A DNA stretch of 64,000 bases from Mechercharimyces sp. CAU 1602. Lineage in GTDB: Bacteria; Bacillota; Bacilli; Thermoactinomycetales; JANTPT01. The stretch spans positions 1 to 64,000 of the forward strand of contig NZ_JANTPT010000003.1 of assembly GCF_024753565.1 (NCBI RefSeq). The letters run 5' to 3'. Below are positions 8,305-18,939 of the stretch, in pieces (positions within the stretch are counted from its first letter, which is position 1; each line of letters starts with the position of its first letter). The notes beneath the pieces were generated by a model, which saw only the letters and a program-made list of their open reading frames with translations, was not told where the DNA came from and did not search any database. The position numbers and the translations under genes were made by a program.

Positions 8305-10143
8305 ATGCAAGTAGTGGGCGTGACAACGCAACAAGAAGTATATATTGTTTCCCGAGATCGTAAGTTTCGTATTAATGAGATCCTTGTCCTCCAGGATGAT
8401 GTACTAGGCAATCCACAGGGGGAAGTGGTTGAGACGATGTCTTATAATCGGTTCATTCCGATGGGGCTAGATCGTTCTATGGTTGATGCTCAAGTGATAC
8501 AGTCACTCGAACAGATTGGATATGATATTGGATCAGATGAGATTAATATGGCAAAGATGCGTCTGTTTGTGGAGGCACCACATCCAGTACGTACTGGATG
8601 CCAAGTGCGTGCTCCCCACTTTGATGAGGTTCGTCACCTCCTGGTTAAAGTGGAACCGCAAGCAGGTGGGGTGCTAGGTGAGATTCAAAGCACGGGTACA
8701 TTGGCTGCTACGCTGGACTCATCTTTGCGAGATCATGTGTATCTGTTAGAGGAAAGTGGGATGAGAAAACAAGCGGGGGTACCTTTTATCCTAGATATTA
8801 GGGCAATGCAGCAATATCCTCATATCGGTATCTTTGGAGGGTCGGGCTCTGGTAAATCATTTGGGCTCAGGGTGATGTTAGAAGAGATGATGAAGTTGAC
8901 GATTCCCACTCTTGTCTTTGATCCTCATTTTGAAATGTCGTTTGCACAAGTGAGTGAAGCATTAAAAGAGAAAGCGCCATCTTTTGCTGGGAAGTGGACG
9001 GCCGTAGAGGTGGGAAAGCATGTGGGGATTGATTTCTCAGCCCTGACTACACGTGATGTGACGGATCTATTAGGAGCGGCAGGAGGCCATTTGACCGAGT
9101 CCATGGTTAACGTGGCCCAGACACTTCATCGTCGCCGTGACTCTTTTCATTCTTTCCACGATCGCCTCCAAAACGTAGCGCAAGCGTTGGAAGAAGGGAA
9201 GGGACTGGATAAAAGGTTGAAAGCGGATGATATTACGCCAGCTGGAGTGGAGCAAGTAAAGGAATTGAAGGAACTGTTTAATCGCTATAACAGCCTTCCC
9301 CCCTCGTCAGTAAAAGGGGTACTATGGCGCTTGAAGCGTCTGGATAAAGCGGGTCTCTTCCAACAGGATATTCGTGTGATTGAGCAAGCATTAACTCAAG
9401 GGAAGTTAGTCGTTGTGCAGGGAGCGACTTGGATTATTCAAGTTTTCTCCACTTATGTGATGGGAACACTATACCGTAAGCGTCGTGAATATCAAGATGC
9501 GCGTCTTAATGGGGATGAAGGTTCATTTTTCCCACCCTTTCTCACGGTAACCGATGAAGCACACAACTTTGCACCCAAGGGATTTGATTCACCTGCTAAA
9601 TCGATTATGAAAGAGATCGCACAAGAGGGAAGGAAATACGGCGTTTTTCTTGTATTGGCAACACAGCGGCCCACGTTATTGGATGAGACGATTACAGCAC
9701 AGCTTAATACGAAGTTTGTTTTTCGTACCGTGCGGGGCACTGATATCGCTACACTGAGAGAAGAAACAGACTTAACTCCCGAAGAGGGGAAGCGTCTTCC
9801 TTACTTACGTTCGGGTGATGCGTTTGTCTCTTCAGCGATCTTTGGGCGTACCCTATTTATTCGTATCCGGGCTGCTTTTTCTGATAGCCCTCATCAGAGC
9901 AATCCGTTTGATGAGTTGTTCGCTCTCAAAGAGAAGGAAGATGAGAGTGTCCTGGATGCGATAGCACAGAAGTTGCCTATTTTTGATACGGACTTACTGG
10001 CTGTATCACAACATGTTAATCGAGAGTGTGGCTTGTCTTGGGAAGTATCACGCTTAAAAGATGAGCTAGAAAAGATGGTGAACAATGGGCGGTTAACGAA
10101 GATTTCATCACCATTAGCGACTCGCTATGATCGCAAAGAGTAA
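8305..10143 (+). CDS. herA: HerA-type DNA-translocating ATPase (DUF87)
   Basis: A 612-residue FtsK-HerA-clade ATPase. The N-terminal 130 residues form the beta-barrel (HAS) domain. Walker A GGSGSGKS is at 178-185, Walker B with TDEAHNF near 416-422, and the downstream TQRP motif (sensor) is present. The C-terminal 70 residues are helical. HerA forms hexamers that pump DNA and stimulate NurA during end resection. An AGAGGGGGTAG ribosome site precedes the ATG. A small terminator follows, so nurA and herA form a two-gene unit of their own. Confidence 0.85.
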   Translation: MQVVGVTTQQEVYIVSRDRKFRINEILVLQDDVLGNPQGEVVETMSYNRFIPMGLDRSMVDAQVIQSLEQIGYDIGSDEINMAKMRLFVEAPHPVRTGCQVRAPHFDEVRHLLVKVEPQAGGVLGEIQSTGTLAATLDSSLRDHVYLLEESGMRKQAGVPFILDIRAMQQYPHIGIFGGSGSGKSFGLRVMLEEMMKLTIPTLVFDPHFEMSFAQVSEALKEKAPSFAGKWTAVEVGKHVGIDFSALTTRDVTDLLGAAGGHLTESMVNVAQTLHRRRDSFHSFHDRLQNVAQALEEGKGLDKRLKADDITPAGVEQVKELKELFNRYNSLPPSSVKGVLWRLKRLDKAGLFQQDIRVIEQALTQGKLVVVQGATWIIQVFSTYVMGTLYRKRREYQDARLNGDEGSFFPPFLTVTDEAHNFAPKGFDSPAKSIMKEIAQEGRKYGVFLVLATQRPTLLDETITAQLNTKFVFRTVRGTDIATLREETDLTPEEGKRLPYLRSGDAFVSSAIFGRTLFIRIRAAFSDSPHQSNPFDELFALKEKEDESVLDAIAQKLPIFDTDLLAVSQHVNRECGLSWEVSRLKDELEKMVNNGRLTKISSPLATRYDRKE

Positions 10144-10146
10144 GAT

Positions 10147-10166
10147 GGGGGAACTTTCCCCTTTTT
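10147..10166 (+). terminator. Terminator of nurA-herA
   Basis: A 5-bp GC-rich stem (10148-10152 with 10157-10161) followed by five Ts, a few bases after the herA stop codon. Confidence 0.6.
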
Positions 10167-10168
10167 AC

Positions 10169-10198
10169 TTGTGGTTTCTTGTACGAGTTGGGTATAAT
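10169..10198 (+). promoter_or_regulatory. Promoter of metG T-box leader
   Basis: TTGTGG at 10169-10174 and TATAAT at 10193-10198, 18 bases apart, place the start near 10205, just before the T-box leader. Confidence 0.65.
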
Positions 10199-10204
10199 GA
10201 TAGA

Positions 10205-10515
10205 CAAACCGAAAAGTTTCTAAGGATAGTTTCCTGGGAAATAATCTATTTGATTGCTGACGGGGAAGAGTAGCGATATGTCTTGCTATGAGCAGAGAGC
10301 CGGGTTTGGGTGCGAACCGGTATAGGGACATATGGTGAATATGGCCCCTGAGATTTATCTTGAAGCCTTATGAGTTAGGGTGAGTAAAGATAAACGCTAC
10401 CTAGCGTTATCAGGTCAGTGTGGACACTGGTGGAGGACACCTCTGTGAAGAGGGATGTCGAAATTGGGTGGTACCGCGAGTCAACCTCTCGCCCCATTGG
10501 CAAGGGGTTTTTTTG
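10205..10515 (+). promoter_or_regulatory. T-box riboswitch controlling metG
   Basis: A leader of about 310 bases with the invariant T-box GGGTGGTACCGCG at 10466-10478. The antiterminator is followed by a terminator (CCCC at 10492-10495 paired with GGGG at 10504-10507, then T7). A stem I AGTA-type element lies near 10269-10273. The likely specifier codon is ATG at 10341-10343, matching the downstream methionyl-tRNA synthetase. Uncharged tRNA-Met would stabilise the antiterminator and switch metG on. The T-box and terminator are certain; the specifier position is inferred. Confidence 0.9.
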
Positions 10516-10516
10516 A

Positions 10517-12535
<2,019 letters not shown>

Positions 12536-12574
12536 TGTAGAGAGAGAAGTCAAAATGAAGGGAGGAAACGGGCG

Positions 12575-13345
12575 ATGTTATTTGATAGTCATGCCCATCT
12601 GAATGATGAGAAGTTTGCTGAGGATCGTGAGGAAACGATCAGACGCGCTCATGAAGAGAAGGGGGTTGCGCGCATCGTCAATGTGGGTTTTAATCGTGAA
12701 ACAATTCCGCCCACCCTCGAGTTGGCAGAAACATATGAGTTTATTTATGCAGCAGTTGGTTGGCATCCTGTGGATGCAGCCAACTGTACTGACGAAGATT
12801 TGCGCTGGATCGCTTCCTTGGCAGATCATCCTAAGGTGGTCGCCATAGGGGAGATGGGATTGGACTACTATTGGGATACTGTTCCACGGGCTGTACAAGA
12901 GGAACTATTTCGAAAACAGATCCGTTTAGCAAAGGAAGTAGATCTGCCGATTATTATTCATGATCGCGATGCGCATGAAGATGTGGTGCGCATCTTGCGT
13001 GAGGAAAAAGCAGATGAGGTAGGAGGGGTGATGCACTGTTTTGGTGGTGATCAAACGATCGCTAAACAATGCCTCGAACTTAACTTTTATATTGGGTTAG
13101 GGGGACCTGTTACTTTTAAAAACGCTACCCTCCCGAAAGAGATTGCAGCTATGGTTCCACTCGACCGCCTGGTGGTGGAGACGGATTGCCCTTACCTTGC
13201 TCCCCATCCTTTTCGCGGAAAGCGAAACGAATCTGCTTATGTTGGATTAGTCGCGGAAGCCATTGCCGAAATTCGTGGACTGAGTGTAGAACAACTTCAG
13301 CAAGCGACGTACGAGAATGCTTGCCGTCTATTTCGGCTCTCGTAA
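12575..13345 (+). CDS. tatD: TatD-family metal-dependent deoxyribonuclease (YabD)
   Basis: A 256-residue TIM-barrel hydrolase. The first metal site is FDSHAHL at the N-terminus, IGEMGLDYY is the central glutamate motif, IIHDRDAH and MHCFGG supply histidines, and ETDCPYLAP is the distal aspartate motif. TatD proteins are 3'-5' exonucleases linked to DNA repair. It follows metG by 40 bases, as in B. subtilis. Confidence 0.92.
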   Translation: MLFDSHAHLNDEKFAEDREETIRRAHEEKGVARIVNVGFNRETIPPTLELAETYEFIYAAVGWHPVDAANCTDEDLRWIASLADHPKVVAIGEMGLDYYWDTVPRAVQEELFRKQIRLAKEVDLPIIIHDRDAHEDVVRILREEKADEVGGVMHCFGGDQTIAKQCLELNFYIGLGGPVTFKNATLPKEIAAMVPLDRLVVETDCPYLAPHPFRGKRNESAYVGLVAEAIAEIRGLSVEQLQQATYENACRLFRLS

Positions 13346-13378
13346 GAGAAGCTGATCGTAAACAAAGTGGGGACGATG

Positions 13379-13939
13379 ATGGATCAAATGATGAAGGTTG
13401 AAGAAGTAATTGTGGTAGAAGGGATGAATGACCGCGTCGCTATCGAGCGAGCTGTTTGTGCGGATACCATTGAAACGAGGGGTTCGGCGCTAGGTGAGGA
13501 AGTGATTGCCCGAGTGAAGAAGGCACAGAAGACGCGAGGTGTGATTCTTTTTACCGATCCTGATGGGGCCGGGGAACGAATTCGCCGTATCCTGGCCGAT
13601 AAAGTTCCTGGGTGTAAGCATGCATTTTTACCAAGGAATCAGGCGCGTGGAAAAGGAAAGATTGGGGTGGAGCACGCCAGCCCTACGGCGATACGTGCGG
13701 CGTTACAGGATGTGAGGTCAGAGCTGGATACCACTTTGCCCAATTCGGATATTACTTGGGCTGAGTTTATCGATGCTGGAATGGTGGGTGGAGCGGAAGC
13801 GCGGCAATTGAGAGAGAAGATGGGACAGTTATTAGGAATCGGATATGGCAATGCCAAACAGTTTTATCGGCGATTGCATTTATTTCGTATACAGAGGGAT
13901 GAGTGGGCGCAAGCCCTACATCAAGTGAGGGAAGGTTGA
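13379..13939 (+). CDS. rnmV: Ribonuclease M5
   Basis: A Toprim-domain endoribonuclease (about 186 residues) that matures the ends of precursor 5S rRNA. The Toprim glutamate is in VVEGMNDR and the aspartates in FTDPDGAGE. GGGGA sits 5 bases before the ATG at 13379. ATG 13376 and GTG 13367 are other in-frame starts, and the first residues are not conserved. It lies between tatD and rsmA as in B. subtilis, and its substrate 5S RNA opens this window. Confidence 0.92.
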   Translation: MDQMMKVEEVIVVEGMNDRVAIERAVCADTIETRGSALGEEVIARVKKAQKTRGVILFTDPDGAGERIRRILADKVPGCKHAFLPRNQARGKGKIGVEHASPTAIRAALQDVRSELDTTLPNSDITWAEFIDAGMVGGAEARQLREKMGQLLGIGYGNAKQFYRRLHLFRIQRDEWAQALHQVREG

Positions 13940-13944
13940 ATAGA

Positions 13945-14817
13945 ATGGAAGAAAGAACGGTCACAAGGCGCACGCGCGAACTATTAAAAAAGCACAATCT
14001 CCGTTTAAAGAGAAGTTTAGGACAAAATTTCATCACAGAAGATTGGGTGCTCGATCGGATTGTGGAGGCGGCTTCTCTTGATCGTCAGACAGGTGTACTT
14101 GAAATAGGACCTGGTATCGGAGCTTTGACAGAACGCATTGCAGAAGAGGCGGGTTGGGTAACAGCGATTGAAACGGATTCCCGTCTAATTCCGGTATTAG
14201 AGGATCAATTCGCTACCACAGGGCATGTTCATATTGTCGAGGGGGATGCCTTGCAACTCGATTTGCAATCGATCGTAAAGGAACATATGGCTTCAGCAGA
14301 GCGCTATTGTGTAGTTGCCAATCTTCCCTACTACATTACCTCCCCTTTGATTATGCGCCTGCTGGAGGGAGGACTTCCACTAGAGCGGATTGTAATTATG
14401 ATTCAAAAAGAGGTAGCAGAACGAATAATGGCAGATCCAGGTGGGAAGGATTATGGTATGTTATCCATTGCTGTCCAATATTATGCTATCCCGCATTGGG
14501 TGACCAAAGTACCGAATCACGTGTTTGTACCGCGGCCGGATGTGGATTCTGCTGTTATTCAGTTGGAAGTTAGAGGGAAACCAGCAGTGGACGTGATAGA
14601 CGAATCTTTATTCTTCCAGGTGGTACGAGCTGCCTTTGCTAAACGTCGTAAGACATTGTTAAATAGCATTTCTACTTCTCTTCCGAAAAAAATGTCGAAA
14701 GAGGATGTAAGGTCTGCGCTTGAGCAGGCAGGAATAGAACCTAACCGTCGTGGAGAAACATGCTCATTAGCTGAGTTTGCGCGCTTGACGGACGCTCTTG
14801 CTGATTTTGGCATGTAG
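13945..14817 (+). CDS. rsmA: 16S rRNA dimethyladenosine transferase (KsgA)
   Basis: A 290-residue SAM enzyme that dimethylates two adjacent adenosines (A1518, A1519) near the 3' end of 16S rRNA. SLGQNF near residue 26, the SAM loop EIGPGIGALT and the catalytic NLPYYIT are visible. I chose ATG 13945 with GGAAGG just upstream; the frame is open back to 13903 inside rnmV. The start lies 5 bases after the rnmV stop. Confidence 0.94.
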   Translation: MEERTVTRRTRELLKKHNLRLKRSLGQNFITEDWVLDRIVEAASLDRQTGVLEIGPGIGALTERIAEEAGWVTAIETDSRLIPVLEDQFATTGHVHIVEGDALQLDLQSIVKEHMASAERYCVVANLPYYITSPLIMRLLEGGLPLERIVIMIQKEVAERIMADPGGKDYGMLSIAVQYYAIPHWVTKVPNHVFVPRPDVDSAVIQLEVRGKPAVDVIDESLFFQVVRAAFAKRRKTLLNSISTSLPKKMSKEDVRSALEQAGIEPNRRGETCSLAEFARLTDALADFGM

Positions 14818-14832
14818 ATATCTTTTTCTTTT

Positions 14833-14863
14833 TGTCGAAGGGATCGTTACATGTGATGTCGAA
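14833..14863 (+). promoter_or_regulatory. Pair of Spo0A-like boxes upstream of the YkuK-like gene
   Basis: Two exact TGTCGAA cores in the same orientation, 14833-14839 (inside TTTGTCGAA) and 14857-14863, lie in the 132-base gap between rsmA and the next gene. Their starts are 24 bases apart. Function is inferred only from the motif. Confidence 0.4.
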
Positions 14864-14949
14864 TCTATGTAAAGTTAGATGAGGCTTCGTTGCTTCGCAG
14901 GTGTATGATTTGCATGAAAGGTAGGAACCATTCCATTGGAGGGAAGCAA

Positions 14950-15423
14950 ATGGAATTTGTGCACCCCCGTAAGGGAAAATTCGCATTGGACGAGTTGGTA
15001 GAGGATATTGGCGCTTTTCTAGCAAGTGATCAAGCGGCAGAGTATAAAGTTGTTATCGGAACAGACTCGCAAACCAATCAACAAGGAACCACCTTTGTCA
15101 CAGCCATTATCATTCACCGCGTGGGCAAGGGCGCCTCATTTTACTATAGACGTTTTCGCAACCAACCTGTGAGGGATTTGCGTTATCGGATATATCGTGA
15201 GACAGAGCTTAGCTTAGAGTGTTTAGAGCAATTAAAAGAAAAAGGGTTACTTCAGCTTTCGATGGATTGGCCTGTAGAAATTCATTTGGATGTGGGTCAG
15301 CGTGGTCCGACGAGAAAGTTGATCCAAGATGTCGTAGGATGGGTGACAGCGGTAGGGTATACAGCAAAAATTAAGCCAGAAGCATACGCTGCTAGCGCTG
15401 TTGCGGATAGATTTACCAAATAA
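14950..15423 (+). CDS. YkuK-like ribonuclease H-like protein (DUF458)
   Basis: A 157-residue protein resembling B. subtilis YkuK (DUF458), a predicted RNase H-like fold of unknown role. VVIGTDSQTN supplies the first acidic residue and EIHLDVGQRGPT a later one; TAKIKPEAYAASAVADRFTK is the conserved C-terminal block. The start is ATG 14950, with GGAGGG ending 5 bases upstream; 20 further codons are open in frame. It takes the place of the sporulation protease gene yabG. Two Spo0A-like boxes lie upstream. Confidence 0.75.
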   Translation: MEFVHPRKGKFALDELVEDIGAFLASDQAAEYKVVIGTDSQTNQQGTTFVTAIIIHRVGKGASFYYRRFRNQPVRDLRYRIYRETELSLECLEQLKEKGLLQLSMDWPVEIHLDVGQRGPTRKLIQDVVGWVTAVGYTAKIKPEAYAASAVADRFTK

Positions 15424-15474
15424 GTAATAAACATAGGCAAGCATCAGGTTTGCTCGACAAATTTAGTAAAACCG

Positions 15475-15543
15475 TTGACAAGATCTTTGTCCCCTTGTTA
15501 TAATCTTGGTTTGTTTGACAAATGACTACCTACATGGTACAAT
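15475..15543 (+). promoter_or_regulatory. Tandem sigma-A promoters of veg
   Basis: P1 is TTGACA (15475-15480), 18 bases, TATAAT (15499-15504). P2 is TTGACA (15515-15520), 17 bases, TACAAT (15538-15543). Both are near consensus. B. subtilis veg also has two strong tandem vegetative promoters. Confidence 0.88.
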
Positions 15544-15572
15544 TGTTACGATATGAGTGAGGTGGTCGATCA

Positions 15573-15854
15573 ATGGGCAAAAATGCGCTATCCGAGATCA
15601 AACATACCTTGGATCATTACATCGGCAAGAAGATCCACCTGAAAGCAAATAGTGGTCGCAGAAAGACCATTGAACGGACGGGAATCCTAGAGGAAACCTA
15701 TCCTTCTGTTTTCATCGTTAAACTAGATGAGGCTCAGCATGCTTTTGAGCGCGTGTCTTATAGTTATGCAGACATTTTAACAGAGTCCGTTGAACTGACC
15801 GTTTTACAAGCGGAAGAGAGACTGCCTGTTAAATATATAAAGACGACCCAATAA
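15573..15854 (+). CDS. veg: Veg protein
   Basis: A 93-residue protein with the small beta-barrel Veg core. [20 protein letters not shown] and the block containing [12 protein letters not shown] are almost identical to B. subtilis Veg. Veg stimulates biofilm matrix genes, apparently by opposing SinR, and affects spore outgrowth. The ATG at 15573 follows GAGGTGG. It is a single-gene transcript with two strong promoters before it and a terminator after it. Confidence 0.93.
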   Translation: MGKNALSEIKHTLDHYIGKKIHLKANSGRRKTIERTGILEETYPSVFIVKLDEAQHAFERVSYSYADILTESVELTVLQAEERLPVKYIKTTQ

Positions 15855-15880
15855 GAACACTTTATAGTGTTCTTTTTTTT
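15853..15880 (+). terminator. Terminator of veg
   Basis: A 9-bp stem (arms 15853-15861 and 15866-15874, loop of 4) followed by a T run. It begins at the veg stop codon. Confidence 0.88.
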
Positions 15881-15931
15881 GTTCTAACACATACTAAGGG
15901 TAGTTCCGCAGATCAAGGAGGAGATGGTTCT

Positions 15932-16111
15932 TTGGCACGAAGTAGAGGAGTTATGTCCGAGGCTTTGAAGGTAGAATTAGCCAAAGAATTGGGGTTTTAT
16001 GATGTCGTCCAACAAGAGGGTTGGGGCGGGATTAAAGCACGTGATGCCGGCAATATGGTAAAGCGAGCGATCCAGCTAGCTGAGGAACGGTTGCAGCATT
16101 CACAGCACTAA
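15932..16111 (+). CDS. sspF: Small acid-soluble spore protein SspF-like (alpha/beta type)
   Basis: A 59-residue protein beginning [20 protein letters not shown]. It carries the alpha/beta SASP-like features: MSE...[30 protein letters not shown] and a lysine/arginine-rich tail. SspF binds spore DNA in the forespore. The start is TTG 15932, with AAGGAGGAG at 15915-15923 eight bases upstream. A sigma-G-like -10 box, CATACTA, lies at 15890-15896; its -35 partner is poor. Position between veg and ispE is the B. subtilis order. Confidence 0.9.
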   Translation: MARSRGVMSEALKVELAKELGFYDVVQQEGWGGIKARDAGNMVKRAIQLAEERLQHSQH

Positions 16112-16129
16112 CCATTAATCTGCGGAGCG

Positions 16130-16165
16130 AGGACTTAGAAGGGAACCCCTTCTAAGTCCTTCTTA
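16130..16165 (+). terminator. Terminator of sspF
   Basis: A perfect 14-bp stem (16130-16143 with 16147-16160) with a 3-base loop, followed by a T-rich stretch. Confidence 0.85.
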
Positions 16166-16249
16166 CTTAAGTTTTTATTTGTAGTAGAACATGATACAAT
16201 AGAAGGGCTAGTTTTAATGAAATTATGACGGATGGGGGGGATCCTTGAG

Positions 16250-17128
16250 ATGGAGATATCGGTTAAAGCTCCGGCTAAAATAAATCTAACGTTAGATGTG
16301 TTACATAAACGGGATGATGGTTACCATGAGTTGGAAATGGTTATGACATCAATCGACTTAGCTGATCGGATTGATTTAGTATCCACATCCCAGCCCTCTG
16401 TTCGCCTCCGTAGTACTTCAGGATTTGTGCCGCAAGATGAACGTAATTTAGCTTATCGTGCAGCAGCCCTCCTAAAAGAAAATTACGATGTGAAGCCAGG
16501 TGTATTTATTACTATTCATAAGCATATCCCCGTTGCTGCAGGTTTAGCGGGTGGGAGTAGCGATGCCGCAGCTACGTTGATCGGATTAAATAAGTTGTGG
16601 AATTTAGGACTTACTTTAGATGAATTGGTTGAATTAGGTGCTCAGATTGGGTCAGACGTCCCTTACTGTGTTCATGCTGGAACAGCGCTCGTGCGTGGTC
16701 GTGGAGAACGTTTAATGCCGATTTCCTCACCACCTGCTTGCTGGGTTGTTTTAGCAAAACCAGAACATGGAGTATCTACTGCAGAAGTATTCCAAAAGTT
16801 TGAGCAGGTTTCTCCCGATAATAGTCCTGATACAAAAGCGATGGTAGCGGCGTTGGAGCAGGGAGACTTTTCTGGAATCTGCGCTTCATTGGGTAATGTG
16901 TTAGAAGATGTCACGTTAAAGTCATACCCGACTGTAGGGCGCATCAAGGATAAGATGAAAGAATTTGGTGCAGAAGGAGTACTCATGTCTGGGAGCGGAC
17001 CAACCGTTTTTGGGTTGGTACGACAAGAGGCGAGAGCTCGCAGGATCGTCAATGGATTGCGTGGATTTTGTCGTCATGTCTATATGGTGCGGATGCTGGG
17101 TCAGCTTGATCAAAACCGAACAAAGTGA
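16250..17128 (+). CDS. ispE: 4-diphosphocytidyl-2-C-methyl-D-erythritol kinase
   Basis: A 292-residue GHMP kinase of the MEP isoprenoid pathway that phosphorylates [17 protein letters not shown] opens the protein; the ATP loop [15 protein letters not shown] is near residues 93-107; the third GHMP motif is [10 protein letters not shown] near the end. ATG 16250 is preferred over the in-frame ATG 16232, because the G-rich ribosome site overlaps the latter. A possible -10 (TACAAT at 16195-16200) lies upstream. Confidence 0.94.
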   Translation: MEISVKAPAKINLTLDVLHKRDDGYHELEMVMTSIDLADRIDLVSTSQPSVRLRSTSGFVPQDERNLAYRAAALLKENYDVKPGVFITIHKHIPVAAGLAGGSSDAAATLIGLNKLWNLGLTLDELVELGAQIGSDVPYCVHAGTALVRGRGERLMPISSPPACWVVLAKPEHGVSTAEVFQKFEQVSPDNSPDTKAMVAALEQGDFSGICASLGNVLEDVTLKSYPTVGRIKDKMKEFGAEGVLMSGSGPTVFGLVRQEARARRIVNGLRGFCRHVYMVRMLGQLDQNRTK

Positions 17129-17172
17129 TATATTTTTGACATTACATTCGGATTTTGGAGGTCAAGTGAAAA

Positions 17173-18006
17173 ATGAAGTGGAAGCGGAGCGCAAGGCTGG
17201 TCGATATGACCTATCAATTGATTCAGCGTCCGCATTCCCTCATTCCGTTAGGAGAGTTTGCGCAAACGTATCAAGCTGCTAAATCATCCATTAGTGAAGA
17301 TTTAGCGATTATTCAAGAGACGTTTCGAACAGAAGGAATGGGAGAATTGCAGACAGTTGCTGGGGCGACAGGAGGAGTACGCTTTATTCCCCGTATGAAG
17401 CGGGAGCAAGCAGAAAAGTGGATACAGAGTATGTGTCAGCGTTTAGCCGATCCAGAGCGTCTCTTACCTGGAGGTTATTTGTATTTGTCTGATTTTTTGG
17501 GTGACCCGACTGCTTTATCTCAGTTAGGCTGGATTTGGGCGACTGTATTTGCAGATCGTCAAGCCGATGTTGTGGTAACAGTAGAGACGAAGGGAATTCC
17601 ACTAGCGCATGCAGTCGCCTCCAATCTAGGGATACCAGTGGTTGTAGTGCGAAAGGGCCACCGTGTAACAGAAGGATCGGTTGTGACCATCAATACAATC
17701 TCAGGTTCACGCAAAGATATTCGTACTCTGTCCTTATCTCGCCGTAGCTTGGCGGAAGGTGCACGTGTCATCGTGATTGATGACTTTATGAAAGCAGGCG
17801 GGACCTTTCGGGGCTTGATCGACCTGATGAAAGAATTCCGTGCCGAAGTCGTAGGTACAGGTGTGATGGTAGAGTCCGAAGTAGAGGGGCGCTTAGTAAG
17901 TGGGATAGCTTCACTGATGAAAATAACGACGATTGACGAACAAGCAGGTGATGTTGAGGTGGCAACAGGCACCATTCTTGATGATGAAGGCGGGTGGATG
18001 GAGTGA
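17173..18006 (+). CDS. purR: Purine operon repressor PurR
   Basis: A 277-residue repressor of purine genes. An N-terminal winged-helix domain (RLVDMTYQLIQRPHSLIPL) precedes a PRTase-fold effector domain, with the PRPP loop VIVIDDFMKAGGT near residues 198-210. In B. subtilis, PRPP prevents PurR from binding PurBoxes. GGAGG lies 11 bases before the ATG. It overlaps ridA, as in B. subtilis where purR and yabJ form one operon. Confidence 0.95.
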   Translation: MKWKRSARLVDMTYQLIQRPHSLIPLGEFAQTYQAAKSSISEDLAIIQETFRTEGMGELQTVAGATGGVRFIPRMKREQAEKWIQSMCQRLADPERLLPGGYLYLSDFLGDPTALSQLGWIWATVFADRQADVVVTVETKGIPLAHAVASNLGIPVVVVRKGHRVTEGSVVTINTISGSRKDIRTLSLSRRSLAEGARVIVIDDFMKAGGTFRGLIDLMKEFRAEVVGTGVMVESEVEGRLVSGIASLMKITTIDEQAGDVEVATGTILDDEGGWME

Positions 18007-18383
18007 AAGTGGTTAAAACGACCGCAGCCCCACAGGCGATTGGACCTTACTCACAGGCAGTCGTTAGTGGTGGTCACGTTTATACTTCGGGACAAATCCC
18101 TCTTACTGCAGATGGAGAGCTTATCCAAGGGGATGTAACAGCTCAAACGGAGCAAGTGCTAAGTAATGTGCGTGCAGTATTAGAAGCGGCAGGTACAGAC
18201 ATGAATCATGTGGTGAAGGTAACGATCTTCCTGTCCGATATGAACCATTTTCAGCAAGTGAATGAGGTGTATGCGGCACACTTTGATCGTCATCAGCCCG
18301 CACGTTCGTGTGTCGAAGTGAGCCGCTTACCAAAAGATGTGCAAATAGAAGTAGAAGCGATAGCTGTAATACCAACTTTATAG
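18003..18383 (+). CDS. ridA: RidA family 2-iminobutanoate/2-iminopropanoate deaminase (YabJ)
   Basis: A 126-residue YjgF/YER057c/UK114 protein. RidA hydrolyses reactive enamine/imine intermediates made by PLP enzymes. APQAIGPYSQAV near the start, LSNVRAVLEAAG, and the C-terminal RSCVEVSRLPKDVQIEVEAI with the catalytic arginine are conserved. GTG 18003 gives the family's usual N-terminus; GTG 17994 is the alternative. The start overlaps the purR stop. Confidence 0.92.
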   Translation: MKVVKTTAAPQAIGPYSQAVVSGGHVYTSGQIPLTADGELIQGDVTAQTEQVLSNVRAVLEAAGTDMNHVVKVTIFLSDMNHFQQVNEVYAAHFDRHQPARSCVEVSRLPKDVQIEVEAIAVIPTL

Positions 18384-18405
18384 AGAAAAATCTTGGAATT
18401 AAATT

Positions 18406-18433
18406 GAAGGATTCTTACCCAACCTTGTGGAAT
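18406..18433 (+). promoter_or_regulatory. Sigma-H promoter of spoVG
   Basis: GAAGGATTC (18406-18414) and GTGGAAT (18427-18433) are 12 bases apart. They fit the sigma-H pattern RNAGGAWWW and RNNGAAT with one mismatch (the last base). B. subtilis spoVG is a classic sigma-H gene that is also repressed by AbrB. Confidence 0.82.
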
Positions 18434-18467
18434 AGATAGATGGAATGCACTAGGGAATGGGTGGTGA

Positions 18468-18779
18468 ATGAGGTTGGATATAACGGAAGTTCGTCTACGC
18501 CGGGTGAATCAAGCAGGAAGGATGCGTGCGATCGCCTCCATTACAATCGACCAAGAATTTGTTATTCATGATATTCGTGTGATTTATGGTAACAATGGTC
18601 TGTTTGTGGCGATGCCGAGTAAGAAGACGCCTACAGGAGAATTTCGCGATATCGCCCATCCGATTTCCCCGAAGATGCGGGAGAAAATTGAAGACGCAGT
18701 TTTGGGCGCATTCCTTCAAGCGGATGAGAAAAATATGGGTAGGCAAGTGTTTGAAGGTCAATTACCGTTAGATGCCTAA
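18468..18779 (+). CDS. spoVG: SpoVG, RNA-binding regulatory protein
   Basis: A 103-residue protein close to B. subtilis Spo[16 protein letters not shown] opens it, followed by the central block containing FVIHDIRVI and [10 protein letters not shown] and then FRDIAHPI. SpoVG affects sporulation septation, capsule and other traits and binds nucleic acid in several Firmicutes. GGGTGGTGA precedes the ATG. It has its own sigma-H promoter and terminator. Confidence 0.96.
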   Translation: MRLDITEVRLRRVNQAGRMRAIASITIDQEFVIHDIRVIYGNNGLFVAMPSKKTPTGEFRDIAHPISPKMREKIEDAVLGAFLQADEKNMGRQVFEGQLPLDA

Positions 18780-18792
18780 ATACATAGGAGAG

Positions 18793-18826
18793 AAGCTTCC
18801 TGCAAAAGTGGGGAGCTTTTTTTAAG
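18793..18826 (+). terminator. Terminator of spoVG
   Basis: An 8-bp stem with one G-T pair (18793-18800 with the arm ending at about 18819), followed by a run of Ts. Confidence 0.8.
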
Positions 18827-18939
18827 GGGGATGATCGAAGAAGTGCTCGACAACTGCGTTAGAATCAGTTGAATTATAGGCTTTTTTAAGATATAGTTTG
18901 ATTGGAGTTTGATTGGAGAAAACGGGGGTGCGTCCTTCC

